Below are positions 42,944 to 52,263 of a DNA stretch of 64,000 nucleotides, piece after piece. Source of the DNA: Candidatus Chromulinivoraceae bacterium (GTDB lineage: Bacteria; Patescibacteriota; Saccharimonadia; Saccharimonadales; Saccharimonadaceae). The notes under the pieces are model-generated. The model saw only the letters and a program-made list of their open reading frames with translations, ran no database searches and was not told the DNA's origin. The first letter of the stretch is position 1; each line of letters starts with the position of its first letter. Where the stretch lies: contig DATIJL010000001.1 in assembly GCA_035478595.1 (NCBI GenBank), forward strand, positions 1 to 64,000, given 5' to 3'. Both the position numbers and the translations under genes were made by a program.

Positions 42944-45346
42944 CTAAACTGTTTGCTTGGCTTTAGTGAAACCGAAACCGGCTTTGCGTTGACCGCCACC
43001 GAGAGTTTCTGCCTTATTTACTTTAACGGTACTTTGTTCTGCCTGATGACGTGGTTTTACGTGCAGGTAGTAGGTTGTCTTAAGGCCTTTTTTCCAGGCC
43101 GAGCTGTAAATATCTACATACTCATCAATATCACGTGTCTCAAGGTACATATTGCGGCTAATTGCTTGGTCAACCCATTTTTGTGCACGCGCCGCAACTT
43201 CGATAAAGGCATACGGACTAAGTTGGAAACTAGTTTTGTATACATCTTTTACTCGCTGTGGAATCTGTTCAATCTGTTGGACGTCTCCCTGCAAGCGAAG
43301 CACGTCTTCTTTAACATTATCCCAAAGACCAAGTTCTTTTAGGTCACGTACGAGATTGACGTTTACCTCGAGGAACTTACCGTTAAGAGTTGATCGAGAG
43401 AAGATTTGAGCGAATTGTGGATCAAGGCCAGGAGTCGTGCCGGCAATATGTGCAATGTTAGCCGTTGGCGCGATAGCCATCAACGTGGCGTTGCGCATAC
43501 CCTTTTTGACCTTAATACGAAGCTTGTCCCAGTCAAGACGAGATTTGCGGTTAACCTCTACTTTAACCTTACGGTCTTCTGCCAATTTATCGAGTGTATC
43601 GAATGGCAGAATACCTTGACTCCAACCACTTCCCTTGAATGTTGGGTAAGTACCGCGGGTTTTAGACATATCTGCCGACTCATCAATTGCTTGGTAGCTA
43701 ATGAACTCTGCTAACTGGTCCATCAGGTCATAAGCCTCTTCAGACTCATAACTGTAGCCCAGTTTTTCGATTACGTCAGTAAAGCCCATCATACCGAGGC
43801 CAAGTGCGCGGTTTTGTGTGTTGGAACGCATTGCCTCTGGAATTGGCGTGTTGGTAATATCTACCAAGTTATCGAGTTGGCGGATGGCACTACGCGTGCT
43901 TGCCTCAAGACGCTCCCAGTCCCATGTTTTATCCTCTTTAAGGTGTGCAGCAAGGTTAATGCTCACAAGGTTACAGACAGCAGTATTATCCTGGTCTTGC
44001 GGTAAGGTAATTTCCGTACATAGGTTTGAAAGATGGATCGTACTCGTATTGTTGTTGAGAGCACGAACATTGATTGTGTCCTTCCAGGTAAGCCAAGGAT
44101 GACTTGTTGCCTGAAGCGTAATAAGTATCTGACGGAATTGTTCGCGGGCCTTTGTCTTATTAAACTCACGCATCTCGCCTTTTTCAGCCTTTTTAATGTA
44201 CTCTTTGTAACGAGCTGAAAATTCTTCACCGTAAAGTTCAGGTAAATCTGCGACTTCAGCCGGATCAAACAGATACCAGTCTTGGTCTTTTTGCACGCGC
44301 TTCATAAACTCATCACTTATAAATACTGCTGTGTTCGCTAGACGCGTACGAAGATATGGATCACCCGAGTTCTGCTTAAGATCCAGGAATTGTGGAAAGT
44401 TAAGATGCCAGTTTTCCATATATAATGCAGCTGCGCCAGCCTTCTTGCCTTTTCGCGATACAGCAAATAGGGCCGTGTCGATCATTTTCATGAATGGAAT
44501 AGGGCCAGTCGACTCGGTATTGGTTGTTTTTACCGGGCTGCCGGCAGCACGAAGCTTATTAAGACTAATACCGATACCACCAGTACCCTTGGCAATCCAC
44601 ATAACGTCTCGTACGCCTTTTGCGATGGATTCCATATCGTCTTGAACTTCCAAAAGAAAACAGTTGGACAGCTGTGGAAAAGAACCACCAGCGTTTACAC
44701 GAGTACTACCACCAGGAACGTAATCGAGGTTACTCATGTGACGGTAAAAATCAATCGCTGCCTCAGTTGGGTTCTCCTCATTAAAACTCAGACCCATAGC
44801 AATACGCATATGAGTAAACTGTGGAACTTCAATCGGAGCGCCGCTTTGTTTACGAAGCGCATAGCGGTTCTTATTAGTAACAACCCCGAGATACTTACTA
44901 AGATGATCGCGTGAAGGATCGAGTGCTTTCGAGAGTTTTTTAAGATCAAATATCTTCCCGTTCATACGCTCATCAAGAAGGCCATCAGAAATACCCTGCT
45001 TAATATATTCTGGGAATTTTTGTTCGTGAAGCTTCTTCAGCTCTTTTTCGTCAACATAATCACCTAGAATGTTTTTGTAGATATTTTTTAAAAGGAGACG
45101 TGCAGCAATCTTATCAAAATCTGGATCATCCTTAACATTCTGAAGCGCTGTATGAATAACTGCTTCATCAAGCTGCTCACTCGTAATACCATCGAAGAGC
45201 GTTAACTGAAGTTCGGTCGCAACCTGAACAACCTTTTGAATTTGATCTGGAAGACCCTCGCTGGCTTTTACCAATGCGAGATTGATCTTATTAGCGTCAA
45301 ATGGTTCGCGGGTGCCATCGCGTTTTACCACATGAATTTCGCTCAT
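42944..45346 (-). CDS. nrdA: Ribonucleotide reductase alpha subunit (lacks its C-terminal tail)
   Basis: NrdA reduces NDPs. The 800-residue protein has an N-terminal ATP-cone (~1-90, VVKRDGTREPFDANKINLAL), the redox cysteines C229 (LSNCFLL) and C458 (AVCNLVSINLA), and the thiyl Cys443 in NLCTEI with its N-x-C-x-E triad. PTANIAHIAGTTPG is also present. It ends GFGFTKAKQTV without the redox CxxC tail, which is encoded by the next gene. The mRNA leader is about 145 nt, under an NrdR-boxed promoter. Confidence 0.96.
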   Translation of the reverse strand: MSEIHVVKRDGTREPFDANKINLALVKASEGLPDQIQKVVQVATELQLTLFDGITSEQLDEAVIHTALQNVKDDPDFDKIAARLLLKNIYKNILGDYVDEKELKKLHEQKFPEYIKQGISDGLLDERMNGKIFDLKKLSKALDPSRDHLSKYLGVVTNKNRYALRKQSGAPIEVPQFTHMRIAMGLSFNEENPTEAAIDFYRHMSNLDYVPGGSTRVNAGGSFPQLSNCFLLEVQDDMESIAKGVRDVMWIAKGTGGIGISLNKLRAAGSPVKTTNTESTGPIPFMKMIDTALFAVSRKGKKAGAAALYMENWHLNFPQFLDLKQNSGDPYLRTRLANTAVFISDEFMKRVQKDQDWYLFDPAEVADLPELYGEEFSARYKEYIKKAEKGEMREFNKTKAREQFRQILITLQATSHPWLTWKDTINVRALNNNTSTIHLSNLCTEITLPQDQDNTAVCNLVSINLAAHLKEDKTWDWERLEASTRSAIRQLDNLVDITNTPIPEAMRSNTQNRALGLGMMGFTDVIEKLGYSYESEEAYDLMDQLAEFISYQAIDESADMSKTRGTYPTFKGSGWSQGILPFDTLDKLAEDRKVKVEVNRKSRLDWDKLRIKVKKGMRNATLMAIAPTANIAHIAGTTPGLDPQFAQIFSRSTLNGKFLEVNVNLVRDLKELGLWDNVKEDVLRLQGDVQQIEQIPQRVKDVYKTSFQLSPYAFIEVAARAQKWVDQAISRNMYLETRDIDEYVDIYSSAWKKGLKTTYYLHVKPRHQAEQSTVKVNKAETLGGGQRKAGFGFTKAKQTV

Positions 45347-45473
45347 CCCTAATCCCCTGCTACTTTTATTATTTATATTTCTGCCCTCACACCCCGTCTC
45401 TCAGGGTGCAAGAAAGATACCGCCCGTAGCGTTAACGTTACCCTCCTTGCTAAATGTGTGTTTTTATTGAACT
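45347..45473 (-). other. Long nrdA leader
   Basis: The ~145-nt leader carries AAGGAGGG followed by GTTAACGCTACGGGCGG and a CACCC...GGGTG hairpin (near 45392-45412), about 35 nt upstream of the nrdA ribosome site. I cannot match it to a known riboswitch. Confidence 0.35.
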
Positions 45474-45527
45474 ACTACATATATAGTGTCTGAATATGAC
45501 TATAGACGCTATATAGCCGGTTTTCAA
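45474..45527 (-). promoter_or_regulatory. nrd promoter with a pair of NrdR-like boxes
   Basis: Minus-strand TTGAAA (45522-45527), N17, TATAGT (45499-45504). Box GACGCTATATAGCCGG (45505-45520) fills the spacer, and box ACTACATATATAGTGT (45474-45489) lies just downstream. Their centres are 31 bp apart, the three-turn spacing expected for NrdR. Confidence 0.75.
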
Positions 45528-45563
45528 GCATATTTTGTGAGTTTTAATTACCACATGCGACCT

Positions 45564-45610
45564 AACACTTTATAGCGTTCTGTTTGTTATTTACAACGCT
45601 ATATATAGAA
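45564..45610 (-). promoter_or_regulatory. Second NrdR-like box pair with possible second promoter
   Basis: Boxes AACACTTTATAGCGTT (45564-45579) and AACGCTATATATAGAA (45595-45610) have centres 31 bp apart. They overlap a candidate minus-strand promoter TTGTAA-N16-TATAAA. Confidence 0.55.
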
Positions 45611-45743
45611 GTGAAAGTTATGAAACACTTAGCGATCACAGCCCTACCTACCTACTAACGCAACCCAGAGCCGATCGACAACACCGTACATTATGGAATT
45701 ATCCTGCCTTCACCGACTAAGACACCTCCATTTCGTATATATA
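45611..45743. other. Spacer between nrd control region and tRNA-Ser
   Basis: No gene, repeat or RNA is evident in this stretch. Confidence 0.5.
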
Positions 45744-45780
45744 TGAAAAAATGACCACTATATATGTGGTCATTTTTTCA
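45744..45780. terminator. Terminator of tRNA-Ser
   Basis: GAAAAAATGACCAC / GTGGTCATTTTTTC hairpin around an ATATATA loop, directly after the tRNA 3' end on the minus strand. Confidence 0.85.
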
Positions 45781-45870
45781 TGGCGGAGAGAACAGGATTC
45801 GAACCTGCGATACGGTTGCCCGCATACACGCTTTCCAAGCGTGCGCCTTCAGCCACTCGGCCATCTCTCC
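45781..45870 (-). tRNA. tRNA-Ser(GGA)
   Basis: The minus strand starts GGAGAGATGGCCGAGTGG. It has an anticodon stem CACGC/GCGTG with loop TTGGAAA (anticodon GGA), a long variable arm (typical of serine tRNA), a T-arm with GGTTCGAATCC, and acceptor CTCTCC. Discriminator G and CCA are encoded. Length is 90 nt with CCA. Confidence 0.95.
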
Positions 45871-45966
45871 TAATACTTTCTATTTTACCAGATTATATCA
45901 GTTGTATAATTTACCGGCACTTATGGTTGCTTTTCTCTTTAAATCAAACCTATAATAAGACACAGA

Positions 45967-46773
45967 ATGGCCAAAACGAAAACCCCGCCAGTTATAGAAC
46001 TGAGAGGCCTTACCAAACGGTACGGATTGGGGGATGCCGAACAAACAGCGCTCGATGAAATTGATCTAGTCATTGAAAAAGGCGAATTCATCACCATAAT
46101 GGGACCAAGCGGCTGCGGCAAAACCACACTTCTCAATATCATCGGATTACTCGACCGTGCAAACGGTGGCGAGTATTTTCTTGATGGAGTATCAGTAGAA
46201 CGAATGAGCAGTGCTCGCCATGCCCGTGTGCGCAGCCAACAAATTGGAATTGTATTTCAAAGCTTCAATCTTATTAATCGGCTTTCTGTTATAGAAAATG
46301 TTGCCCTTCCCCTTGCCTACAAGGGTATGAGTCGTACTAAGAGACTACGCCAAGCGAGCGAAAGTCTCAAGAACTTCCACCTCTCAGAGCGTGAGTACTA
46401 TATGCCATGGCAGCTTTCGGGCGGACAGATGCAGCGCGTAGCGATTGCCCGAGCCCTTGTAAACAATCCGTCTATTATTTTGGCAGACGAGCCAACCGGA
46501 AATCTAGATAGCCGTTCAAGCCATGTGATCATGGAAGAGTTATCCGACATTCATAAACGCGGCAATACTATTATTATGGTTACACACAACCCCGATCTCA
46601 CCACATATGCCTCACGCGTGATTCACATGCTCGATGGCACAATAGACAGCGACACAAAGACGCCGATCGTTATTGAAAAACCAGCACCAAAGGTTTCAAT
46701 GGGAAGTCGCCGAATCAAGACCGCCAAGTCTACTAAAAAATCAAAAACGAAAGCGAAAGCGAAGAAAAAATGA
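45967..46773 (+). CDS. ABC transporter ATP-binding protein (MacB/LolD type)
   Basis: The 268-residue ATPase has Walker [10 protein letters not shown], signature [15 protein letters not shown] and Walker [15 protein letters not shown]. It ends in a Lys/Thr-rich tail of about 30 residues ([18 protein letters not shown]), longer than usual. It drives the FtsX-like permease encoded next, with which it overlaps by four bases (ATGA). TATAAT (45951-45956) lies ten bases before the ATG. The substrate is unknown; export or mechanotransmission roles are known for the MacB family. Confidence 0.92.
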   Translation: MAKTKTPPVIELRGLTKRYGLGDAEQTALDEIDLVIEKGEFITIMGPSGCGKTTLLNIIGLLDRANGGEYFLDGVSVERMSSARHARVRSQQIGIVFQSFNLINRLSVIENVALPLAYKGMSRTKRLRQASESLKNFHLSEREYYMPWQLSGGQMQRVAIARALVNNPSIILADEPTGNLDSRSSHVIMEELSDIHKRGNTIIMVTHNPDLTTYASRVIHMLDGTIDSDTKTPIVIEKPAPKVSMGSRRIKTAKSTKKSKTKAKAKKK

Positions 46774-48002
46774 GTCGTCCATTATTTATTGAACATTTTC
46801 AAAACGCCTACCATTCGCTTCGTCTCACCAGAATGCGCACCGCACTCACGACGCTCGGTGTAGCTATAGGCGTTGCTAGCATTACGGTCATACTTTCGTT
46901 AAGCAGTGGCATTGCCCAAGTTATCTCACACCAAGTACAGGAACTCGGTGGCAACATAGCCGTTGTCCGTCCTGGCGTACAACATAATGACCTTGCGGGT
47001 TTTGCAAACCCTACAATCGAACAAAATTACACAACTAGTACTATTACCGAACAAGACCTGTCTGATATTAATCAGATTAATGGTGTTGATAAAGCAGCAC
47101 CATTAATGGTTATAAACGGCACACTAAAATCTAAATCGAACACCGTAAAGCAAAGTACGATAGTCGCCACGACACCAGAGCTTGCTGATATCGCACAGCT
47201 GCCTATTGCCGATGGTCAGTTTATCGATAGCGTAACCAATAAAAATACTGCCGTTATTGGCAGCAAGCTCGCAGTAGATCTCTTTGGAACTGATCAACCT
47301 ATTGGACAAAGCTTCACCACCAACGGGCAGCAGTTTACTATCATTGGCATCTTAAAGCCGATGAACAACCCTATCAACTACAATAATATAGATTTCGACC
47401 ATACACTCATACTAAGCCTTGAGAGTGGAAAAACCTTCCACCAAGGTACGGCCCAAATTCAACAAATTGATGTTAGTGCAAAAAACAAAGATGACCTACC
47501 TCGTATCATTAACGACATTACCAGTAAAATGACGGGAAATCATCTTGGTGAGCAGGATTTCAGCGTGCTTTCTGGTCAACAAGTCTCTCAGCCTACAAAT
47601 AGGTTTTTTATCGCACTCACCGTGGTTATGACCATTATTGCTAGTATCTCCTTGCTTGTAGGCGGCATAGGCATCATGAACATTATGCTCGTTGGCGTTG
47701 CCGAGCGTACTCGCGAAATTGGTCTTCGCAAGGCTGTAGGTGCTAGCAATGGTAATATCGTTATGCAGTTTCTAGTAGAGTCACTTATTATCAGTATCCT
47801 TGGTGGCATTTTAGGTTATATTGGCGGCTATTTGATTGCATTTATTATCAGTACATTTCTCACGTTTAACCCAGCCCTCACCTGGCAAATCGCCGTGGCA
47901 GCTCTCAGCACATCCATCGTAGTTGGGGTTATCTTTGGACTTTACCCTGCTCTTCGCGCAGCGCGCAAAGACCCCATCGAGTCTTTGCGACACTATCATT
48001 AG
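46770..48002 (+). CDS. MacB/FtsX-type ABC permease
   Basis: The 410-residue protein has one N-terminal membrane helix (TALTTLGVAIGVASITVILS), a large periplasm-like MacB_PCD domain (~45-270), and three C-terminal helices (FtsX domain), ending with YPALRAARKDPIESLRHY, typical of MacB. It forms the complex with the ATPase at 45967-46773. In a monoderm-like cell it may export peptides or sense the envelope, which is inference. Confidence 0.92.
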   Translation: MSRPLFIEHFQNAYHSLRLTRMRTALTTLGVAIGVASITVILSLSSGIAQVISHQVQELGGNIAVVRPGVQHNDLAGFANPTIEQNYTTSTITEQDLSDINQINGVDKAAPLMVINGTLKSKSNTVKQSTIVATTPELADIAQLPIADGQFIDSVTNKNTAVIGSKLAVDLFGTDQPIGQSFTTNGQQFTIIGILKPMNNPINYNNIDFDHTLILSLESGKTFHQGTAQIQQIDVSAKNKDDLPRIINDITSKMTGNHLGEQDFSVLSGQQVSQPTNRFFIALTVVMTIIASISLLVGGIGIMNIMLVGVAERTREIGLRKAVGASNGNIVMQFLVESLIISILGGILGYIGGYLIAFIISTFLTFNPALTWQIAVAALSTSIVVGVIFGLYPALRAARKDPIESLRHYH

Positions 48003-48005
48003 CTT

Positions 48006-49049
48006 TTAGTCGTCCAGTTGTTTTTTGAGTTTTTCAATAAGCTGTACAGGCGTTGGGTCGACGCCATTTAGTACCGCTACGTAAATACTTACAAAATCAG
48101 CCAAAATACTGCCCCATAGCATTTGAGCAATAACACTTTTGCCTTTCATTTTGATTTCCATAGCCTTAGGGCGTTGACCACTTAATAAGCGATCACTGAT
48201 TTCAATACGCTTTAAGATGCGTGGGTGTTCAAATTCACTTACAAGATCAAATATGGCGAACGGCTTTTCTACAGGGTGCGAAGTCCATCCAATAAACTCG
48301 TTGTGATTAAATTCGGGATACTCGTTCCAAAATGAAACATTTTTAGCATTTTCGTTCCAACTAATCTTCCACTTGTAGGCAACGGGCGACATAAGACTAC
48401 CGGCATAAAATACTGGGGTTTTACCGACACTCATAAGAGCAAGCTGCTTGGCATAGTTTTTATCAGTCGTAGCGCCACTGACCCAGTTCAAGGTCTCTTC
48501 GCCAAGCCAGTCAGCACAATCCGCAATCTCGGCAAAACGATCAAAGGTTGTAACACCAAAATGGGCCAATATTGCGATGAGGGCACGGAGATTATAGATA
48601 ACAGCCATCCGTGGTTGAAAGTTTGCCGGTAAAGACACGTTCGCAATCGAGTTGTCACTCGCAATCTTTTGAAGTTTACCACCAGAGGCGATGATAGCGA
48701 CTTGGGCAGATTTGGCTCGAGCGGCTTCAAGACCGGCAAGTGTCTCCTCGGTGTTACCCGAGTAGCTACTAGCAATTACCAGCGTATTGTAATTTACATA
48801 CTCTGGAATATCGTAGGTACGAATTACTTCAAATGGAATGGTAAATTCACTCTTAAGCCACGATTTAGCCAAGAGTGCCGCTAAAGCAGAGCCGCCCATA
48901 CCTACGACTACAACGTGGTCAATCTGTCGGCCATCATGATCAGGATGCAAAACCTCGACTGCAAACCTTGCCTGCTCAAATTGAGAGGCTGCGATCCCTA
49001 ACGCATCCTCAGGATCGCGTTGTTTTAAAACATTATTATCATCCAACAT
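48006..49049 (-). CDS. Bifunctional phosphoglucose/phosphomannose isomerase
   Basis: The 347-residue protein has two SIS domains. It shows VVVGMGGSALAALL, SSYSGNTEETL (sugar-phosphate binding Ser), and the C-terminal PGI/PMI region with WNEYPEFNHNEFIGW (catalytic Glu/His). It interconverts fructose-6-P with glucose-6-P or mannose-6-P and is the usual PGI in several CPR lineages (general knowledge). It converges with the ABC operon with only three bases between stops. Confidence 0.92.
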   Translation of the reverse strand: MLDDNNVLKQRDPEDALGIAASQFEQARFAVEVLHPDHDGRQIDHVVVVGMGGSALAALLAKSWLKSEFTIPFEVIRTYDIPEYVNYNTLVIASSYSGNTEETLAGLEAARAKSAQVAIIASGGKLQKIASDNSIANVSLPANFQPRMAVIYNLRALIAILAHFGVTTFDRFAEIADCADWLGEETLNWVSGATTDKNYAKQLALMSVGKTPVFYAGSLMSPVAYKWKISWNENAKNVSFWNEYPEFNHNEFIGWTSHPVEKPFAIFDLVSEFEHPRILKRIEISDRLLSGQRPKAMEIKMKGKSVIAQMLWGSILADFVSIYVAVLNGVDPTPVQLIEKLKKQLDD

Positions 49050-49163
49050 GCCGAATGCACCCCCTACTTTTAACCCTTAACGGATTCATTTTCTTTACTC
49101 ATCTGCTCCTATTATGATACAGTATTTAGTAAAGAAGCATAAGTAGTAATATTAGAGGTGGGC

Positions 49164-49673
49164 ATGGATATTCAACCAACAAGTCAGCAACCAATTAGCG
49201 ACGACCAAGAGCTAGCTAAAGTGCTCGCTGGCGTCAATCAACAAGCCGAGGAAGCCGCTGCAGCGCCAGTTGCTAGCGACACGCCAATAGAGCCTATTGC
49301 ACCTCTTCCCGACCCCATGACAGTGCCACCAGCGCCAATTGAGGAGCCGGAACCTGCCAGTACGATGCCCGTTCCAATGTCAGCACCCGCTCCAGTTGTC
49401 ATGCCAAGTGTGCCAGCCATTCCTAGTGACCTTGAAACAATCAAGCAAGACGCCCTAAGCGAACTTCGTCCTCTTGTCGACAAGCTTAATGTTTCACCTG
49501 AAGAAAAGTTCGATACATACTTGCTCTTACTTCGTTCTACAGATGATCAAGCCCTTATCGCTCCAGCACACGAGGCTGCACGCAACATCGCTGATGAGGC
49601 TCGTCGTGCACAGGCACTTCTCGACGTCATTAAAGAGATTGATTACCTCTCTAACCCGCCTCAGAACGCGTAG
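49164..49673 (+). CDS. Unrecognised Pro-rich/helical protein
   Basis: I do not recognise a family. The ~169-residue product has an N-terminal Gln/Ala-rich part, a Pro/Ala/Val-rich linker (about 45-95), and a helical C-terminal domain (LETIKQDALSELRPLVDKLN ... ARRAQALLDVIKEIDYL). No membrane helix. ATG 49164 is preceded by GAGGTG. The Pro-rich linker recalls the tail of the DHH-like protein at 15779-17692, but no shared domain is clear. Confidence 0.7.
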   Translation: MDIQPTSQQPISDDQELAKVLAGVNQQAEEAAAAPVASDTPIEPIAPLPDPMTVPPAPIEEPEPASTMPVPMSAPAPVVMPSVPAIPSDLETIKQDALSELRPLVDKLNVSPEEKFDTYLLLLRSTDDQALIAPAHEAARNIADEARRAQALLDVIKEIDYLSNPPQNA

Positions 49674-49750
49674 CATCTCGTACTTTCGACTTACATAGAA
49701 CCACAGTCTTGCTTAAACTTTAGCTCACTAGATTCGACGGTTAGGATACT

Positions 49751-49800
49751 AGAGCAACCTCTCACCTTTTGTTTTTACAAGTTGGCCGGTTGCTCTTTTT
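49751..49800 (+). terminator. Terminator after the Pro-rich gene
   Basis: AGAGCAACC / GGTTGCTCT with a long loop, followed by TTTTTG. Confidence 0.65.
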
Positions 49801-49894
49801 GTTCGTCTATCGTCTTATCGCGTAGTAGCCTATAATAGCGATGGTTTCCAAAGACAACAATAGACTTTGTACGTAACATAAAGGAGATATCTAA

Positions 49895-52147
49895 TTGTTT
49901 AAAATCCTCGGCCTCCATCGTAGACGTAATGCAGGCATTATTCTTATTCTTGCCATGATATTCATAGTCGTGTCATTTACCTATGGATTGAGCGTAACAA
50001 GTAAGCTCAGTAACGGAGGTTTCGAAAGTTCCACCTCAGAATCAACAAAAGCTCTTGCGACAATCAACCAGCAATTTAGTAAGAGTCAATCGTCCATGAT
50101 CATTCTGTTCAGCGGTGGTCATATTGGATCAACGACGAGCGGTACCTACCAGGCAGAGGTAGAGCAATCACTCATCACGCTTAAGTCCGACAGCAACGTT
50201 ACGTCTATGGAAAGTTACTACACAACAGGAAGTCCAGCGTTTCTTTCCAAAGATCAGCAGAGTACCTACGTACTTGTTGGATTAAAGGGAGATGATAACC
50301 ACCAGGCAAGTGAAGCTGCCATTTTGCAAGACAAAATAAAGAGCGATAGACTTGATATTTCGTTCGGTGGTAAGGCTATCATCAATAATGCGATTACACA
50401 GCAGATCAATAAAGACCTTAAGGTATCTGAGGTCGTCTCTTTCACGATACTTGCTGTACTATTAGTTATTGTTTTTCGTGGAGTTATTGCAGCTCTCGTT
50501 CCATTACTCCTTGGTGGATTTGCAATACTTGGTGCATTTCTTGCCTTAAGAATTCTCGTTGATTTTACCTCAATCGTTACTTATGCGTTGAATATTGTAA
50601 CGTTAGTAGGTCTTGGACTGGCTGTTGATTATTCGCTCCTCATTGTGAGTCGTTTTCGTGAAGAGATGCATATACACAAGAACGATACGTCAAAAGCTCT
50701 GGCTATCACGATGCATACTGCTGGACGAACCGTTTTCTTTAGCGGACTAACAGTTATCATGAGTCTTCTTGGACTACTCGTCTTCCCTCTCGACTTTTTG
50801 CGAAGTATGGGACTTGCAAGCGCATCAACTGTTATTGTTGCTATGCTCGCCGCACTCGTTGTGCTGCCGGCTCTCTTACGTTTACTTGGCCGACGTATTA
50901 ACTGGCTTTCATTTGGATCAGCACGTCGAGTTGATCGAGCTGCTAGTAGAGGTGAGCGGATCGAGGATAAAGTCAGTATATGGTATAAGACGGGTAAATT
51001 CTTTATGGGGAGGCCGATTGTAACTGCAGTCGCCGCTATTGCTATTTTGCTATTTGCGGGTGCTCCATTCCTTCATATCAAACCCTCACTACCCGACTAT
51101 AAGGTGCTGCCGACTGACAGCTCCGTTCGCCAAGTGAGCGAACGTTTAGATCAAGATTTTAGCTTTAGCTCATCACCAATCACGATCGTCTACACGACGA
51201 ACGGTTCTCCTGTGAGTGAAGCCAACATAGCCTCTTTATACGGATACGTGCAGAAATTACAAGGGTTGGCCGGCGTAAATAGCGTAAATAGCGTTATGAA
51301 CATTCCTCATGTAACTAATCTCGGTCAATACCAGGCTATGTATTCGAATTTTGAAAGTAATAGTGAGATGCAAGGTCGAACCGCCTCTGAACTCCATGGC
51401 GACACGGCGCTCATTGCCGTTAACCAAAGTTTTGACGCCGACTCACAAGAAGCGCGAGATTTGGTTGCAACAATTCGTAAGGTTTCACAACCTAGCGACG
51501 CGGTAATACAAGTGGGCGGCCAATCTGCCGCACTAGCTGATCAACTCTCGATTATTGGCACATATGCGCCATACGGATTATTGATTATAGCAGGTACACT
51601 CTTCGTACTTCTCTTCCTTATGCTTGGAAGTATCGTCATCCCTATCAAGGCACTTATCCAAAACTTCTTATCTTTAACAGCATCGTTTGGTGCACTGGTT
51701 TGGATTTTTCAAGACGGTCACTTAGCAAATGCGTTGCACTTAACAGCCGTCGGCTCAATAGATGCGACACAGCCAGTCCTTATCTTTGCTGTTGCGTTTG
51801 GTCTGTCTATGGACTATTCAGTCTTCCTCTATAGTCGTATTAAAGAGCAATATGACAAACTTCATGACACTGAGGAAGCAGTACTTGCTGGATTACAAAA
51901 AACTGGCTCGATTATTACCTCCGCCGCTATTCTCCTTTTCGTTGTAGTTGCCGCTTTTGCTACATCGAGAATCGCTGTTTTGCAGGAAATTGGGGTAGGG
52001 CTTGCTATCGCCATACTAATTGATGCGTTTCTTGTACGTATGGCTCTCGTCCCAGCTCTCATGCGAATCCTTGGTGTATACAACTGGTGGGCACCAAAGT
52101 TTCTTAAAAGCCTACACGAGAAGCTCGGGCTGAGTGAGAATTCATAA
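49895..52147 (+). CDS. MMPL/RND family transporter
   Basis: The 750-residue protein has two repeats of an N-terminal helix, a large extracytoplasmic domain, and five further helices. Proton-relay-like Asp residues occur in TM4 (GLGLAVDYSLLIVSRFREEM) and TM10 (AFGLSMDYSVFLYSRIKEQY), the MMPL signature. These exporters move lipids or hydrophobic compounds in Actinobacteria. Start is TTG 49895, eight bases after AAGGAG. It is monocistronic. Confidence 0.92.
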   Translation: MFKILGLHRRRNAGIILILAMIFIVVSFTYGLSVTSKLSNGGFESSTSESTKALATINQQFSKSQSSMIILFSGGHIGSTTSGTYQAEVEQSLITLKSDSNVTSMESYYTTGSPAFLSKDQQSTYVLVGLKGDDNHQASEAAILQDKIKSDRLDISFGGKAIINNAITQQINKDLKVSEVVSFTILAVLLVIVFRGVIAALVPLLLGGFAILGAFLALRILVDFTSIVTYALNIVTLVGLGLAVDYSLLIVSRFREEMHIHKNDTSKALAITMHTAGRTVFFSGLTVIMSLLGLLVFPLDFLRSMGLASASTVIVAMLAALVVLPALLRLLGRRINWLSFGSARRVDRAASRGERIEDKVSIWYKTGKFFMGRPIVTAVAAIAILLFAGAPFLHIKPSLPDYKVLPTDSSVRQVSERLDQDFSFSSSPITIVYTTNGSPVSEANIASLYGYVQKLQGLAGVNSVNSVMNIPHVTNLGQYQAMYSNFESNSEMQGRTASELHGDTALIAVNQSFDADSQEARDLVATIRKVSQPSDAVIQVGGQSAALADQLSIIGTYAPYGLLIIAGTLFVLLFLMLGSIVIPIKALIQNFLSLTASFGALVWIFQDGHLANALHLTAVGSIDATQPVLIFAVAFGLSMDYSVFLYSRIKEQYDKLHDTEEAVLAGLQKTGSIITSAAILLFVVVAAFATSRIAVLQEIGVGLAIAILIDAFLVRMALVPALMRILGVYNWWAPKFLKSLHEKLGLSENS

Positions 52148-52263
52148 CACTATTGGAATTGCGAGCCTACGTCCCCTACATGCATTCCTGCCATCATAAC
52201 AGCGATGCAGCACTATATAATAATAGGCTCAGGCGCTTTGACGAAGCTTTTTCAGCCTAAATA

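Noticed and set aside
45346-45473. Possible TPP or other known riboswitch in the nrdA leader
   Set aside because: A CTGAGA-like string and hairpins occur, but the full conserved core of any riboswitch I know is absent.
45647-45700. Short plus-strand frame (12 codons) after the nrd control region
   Set aside because: Too short and without coding character.
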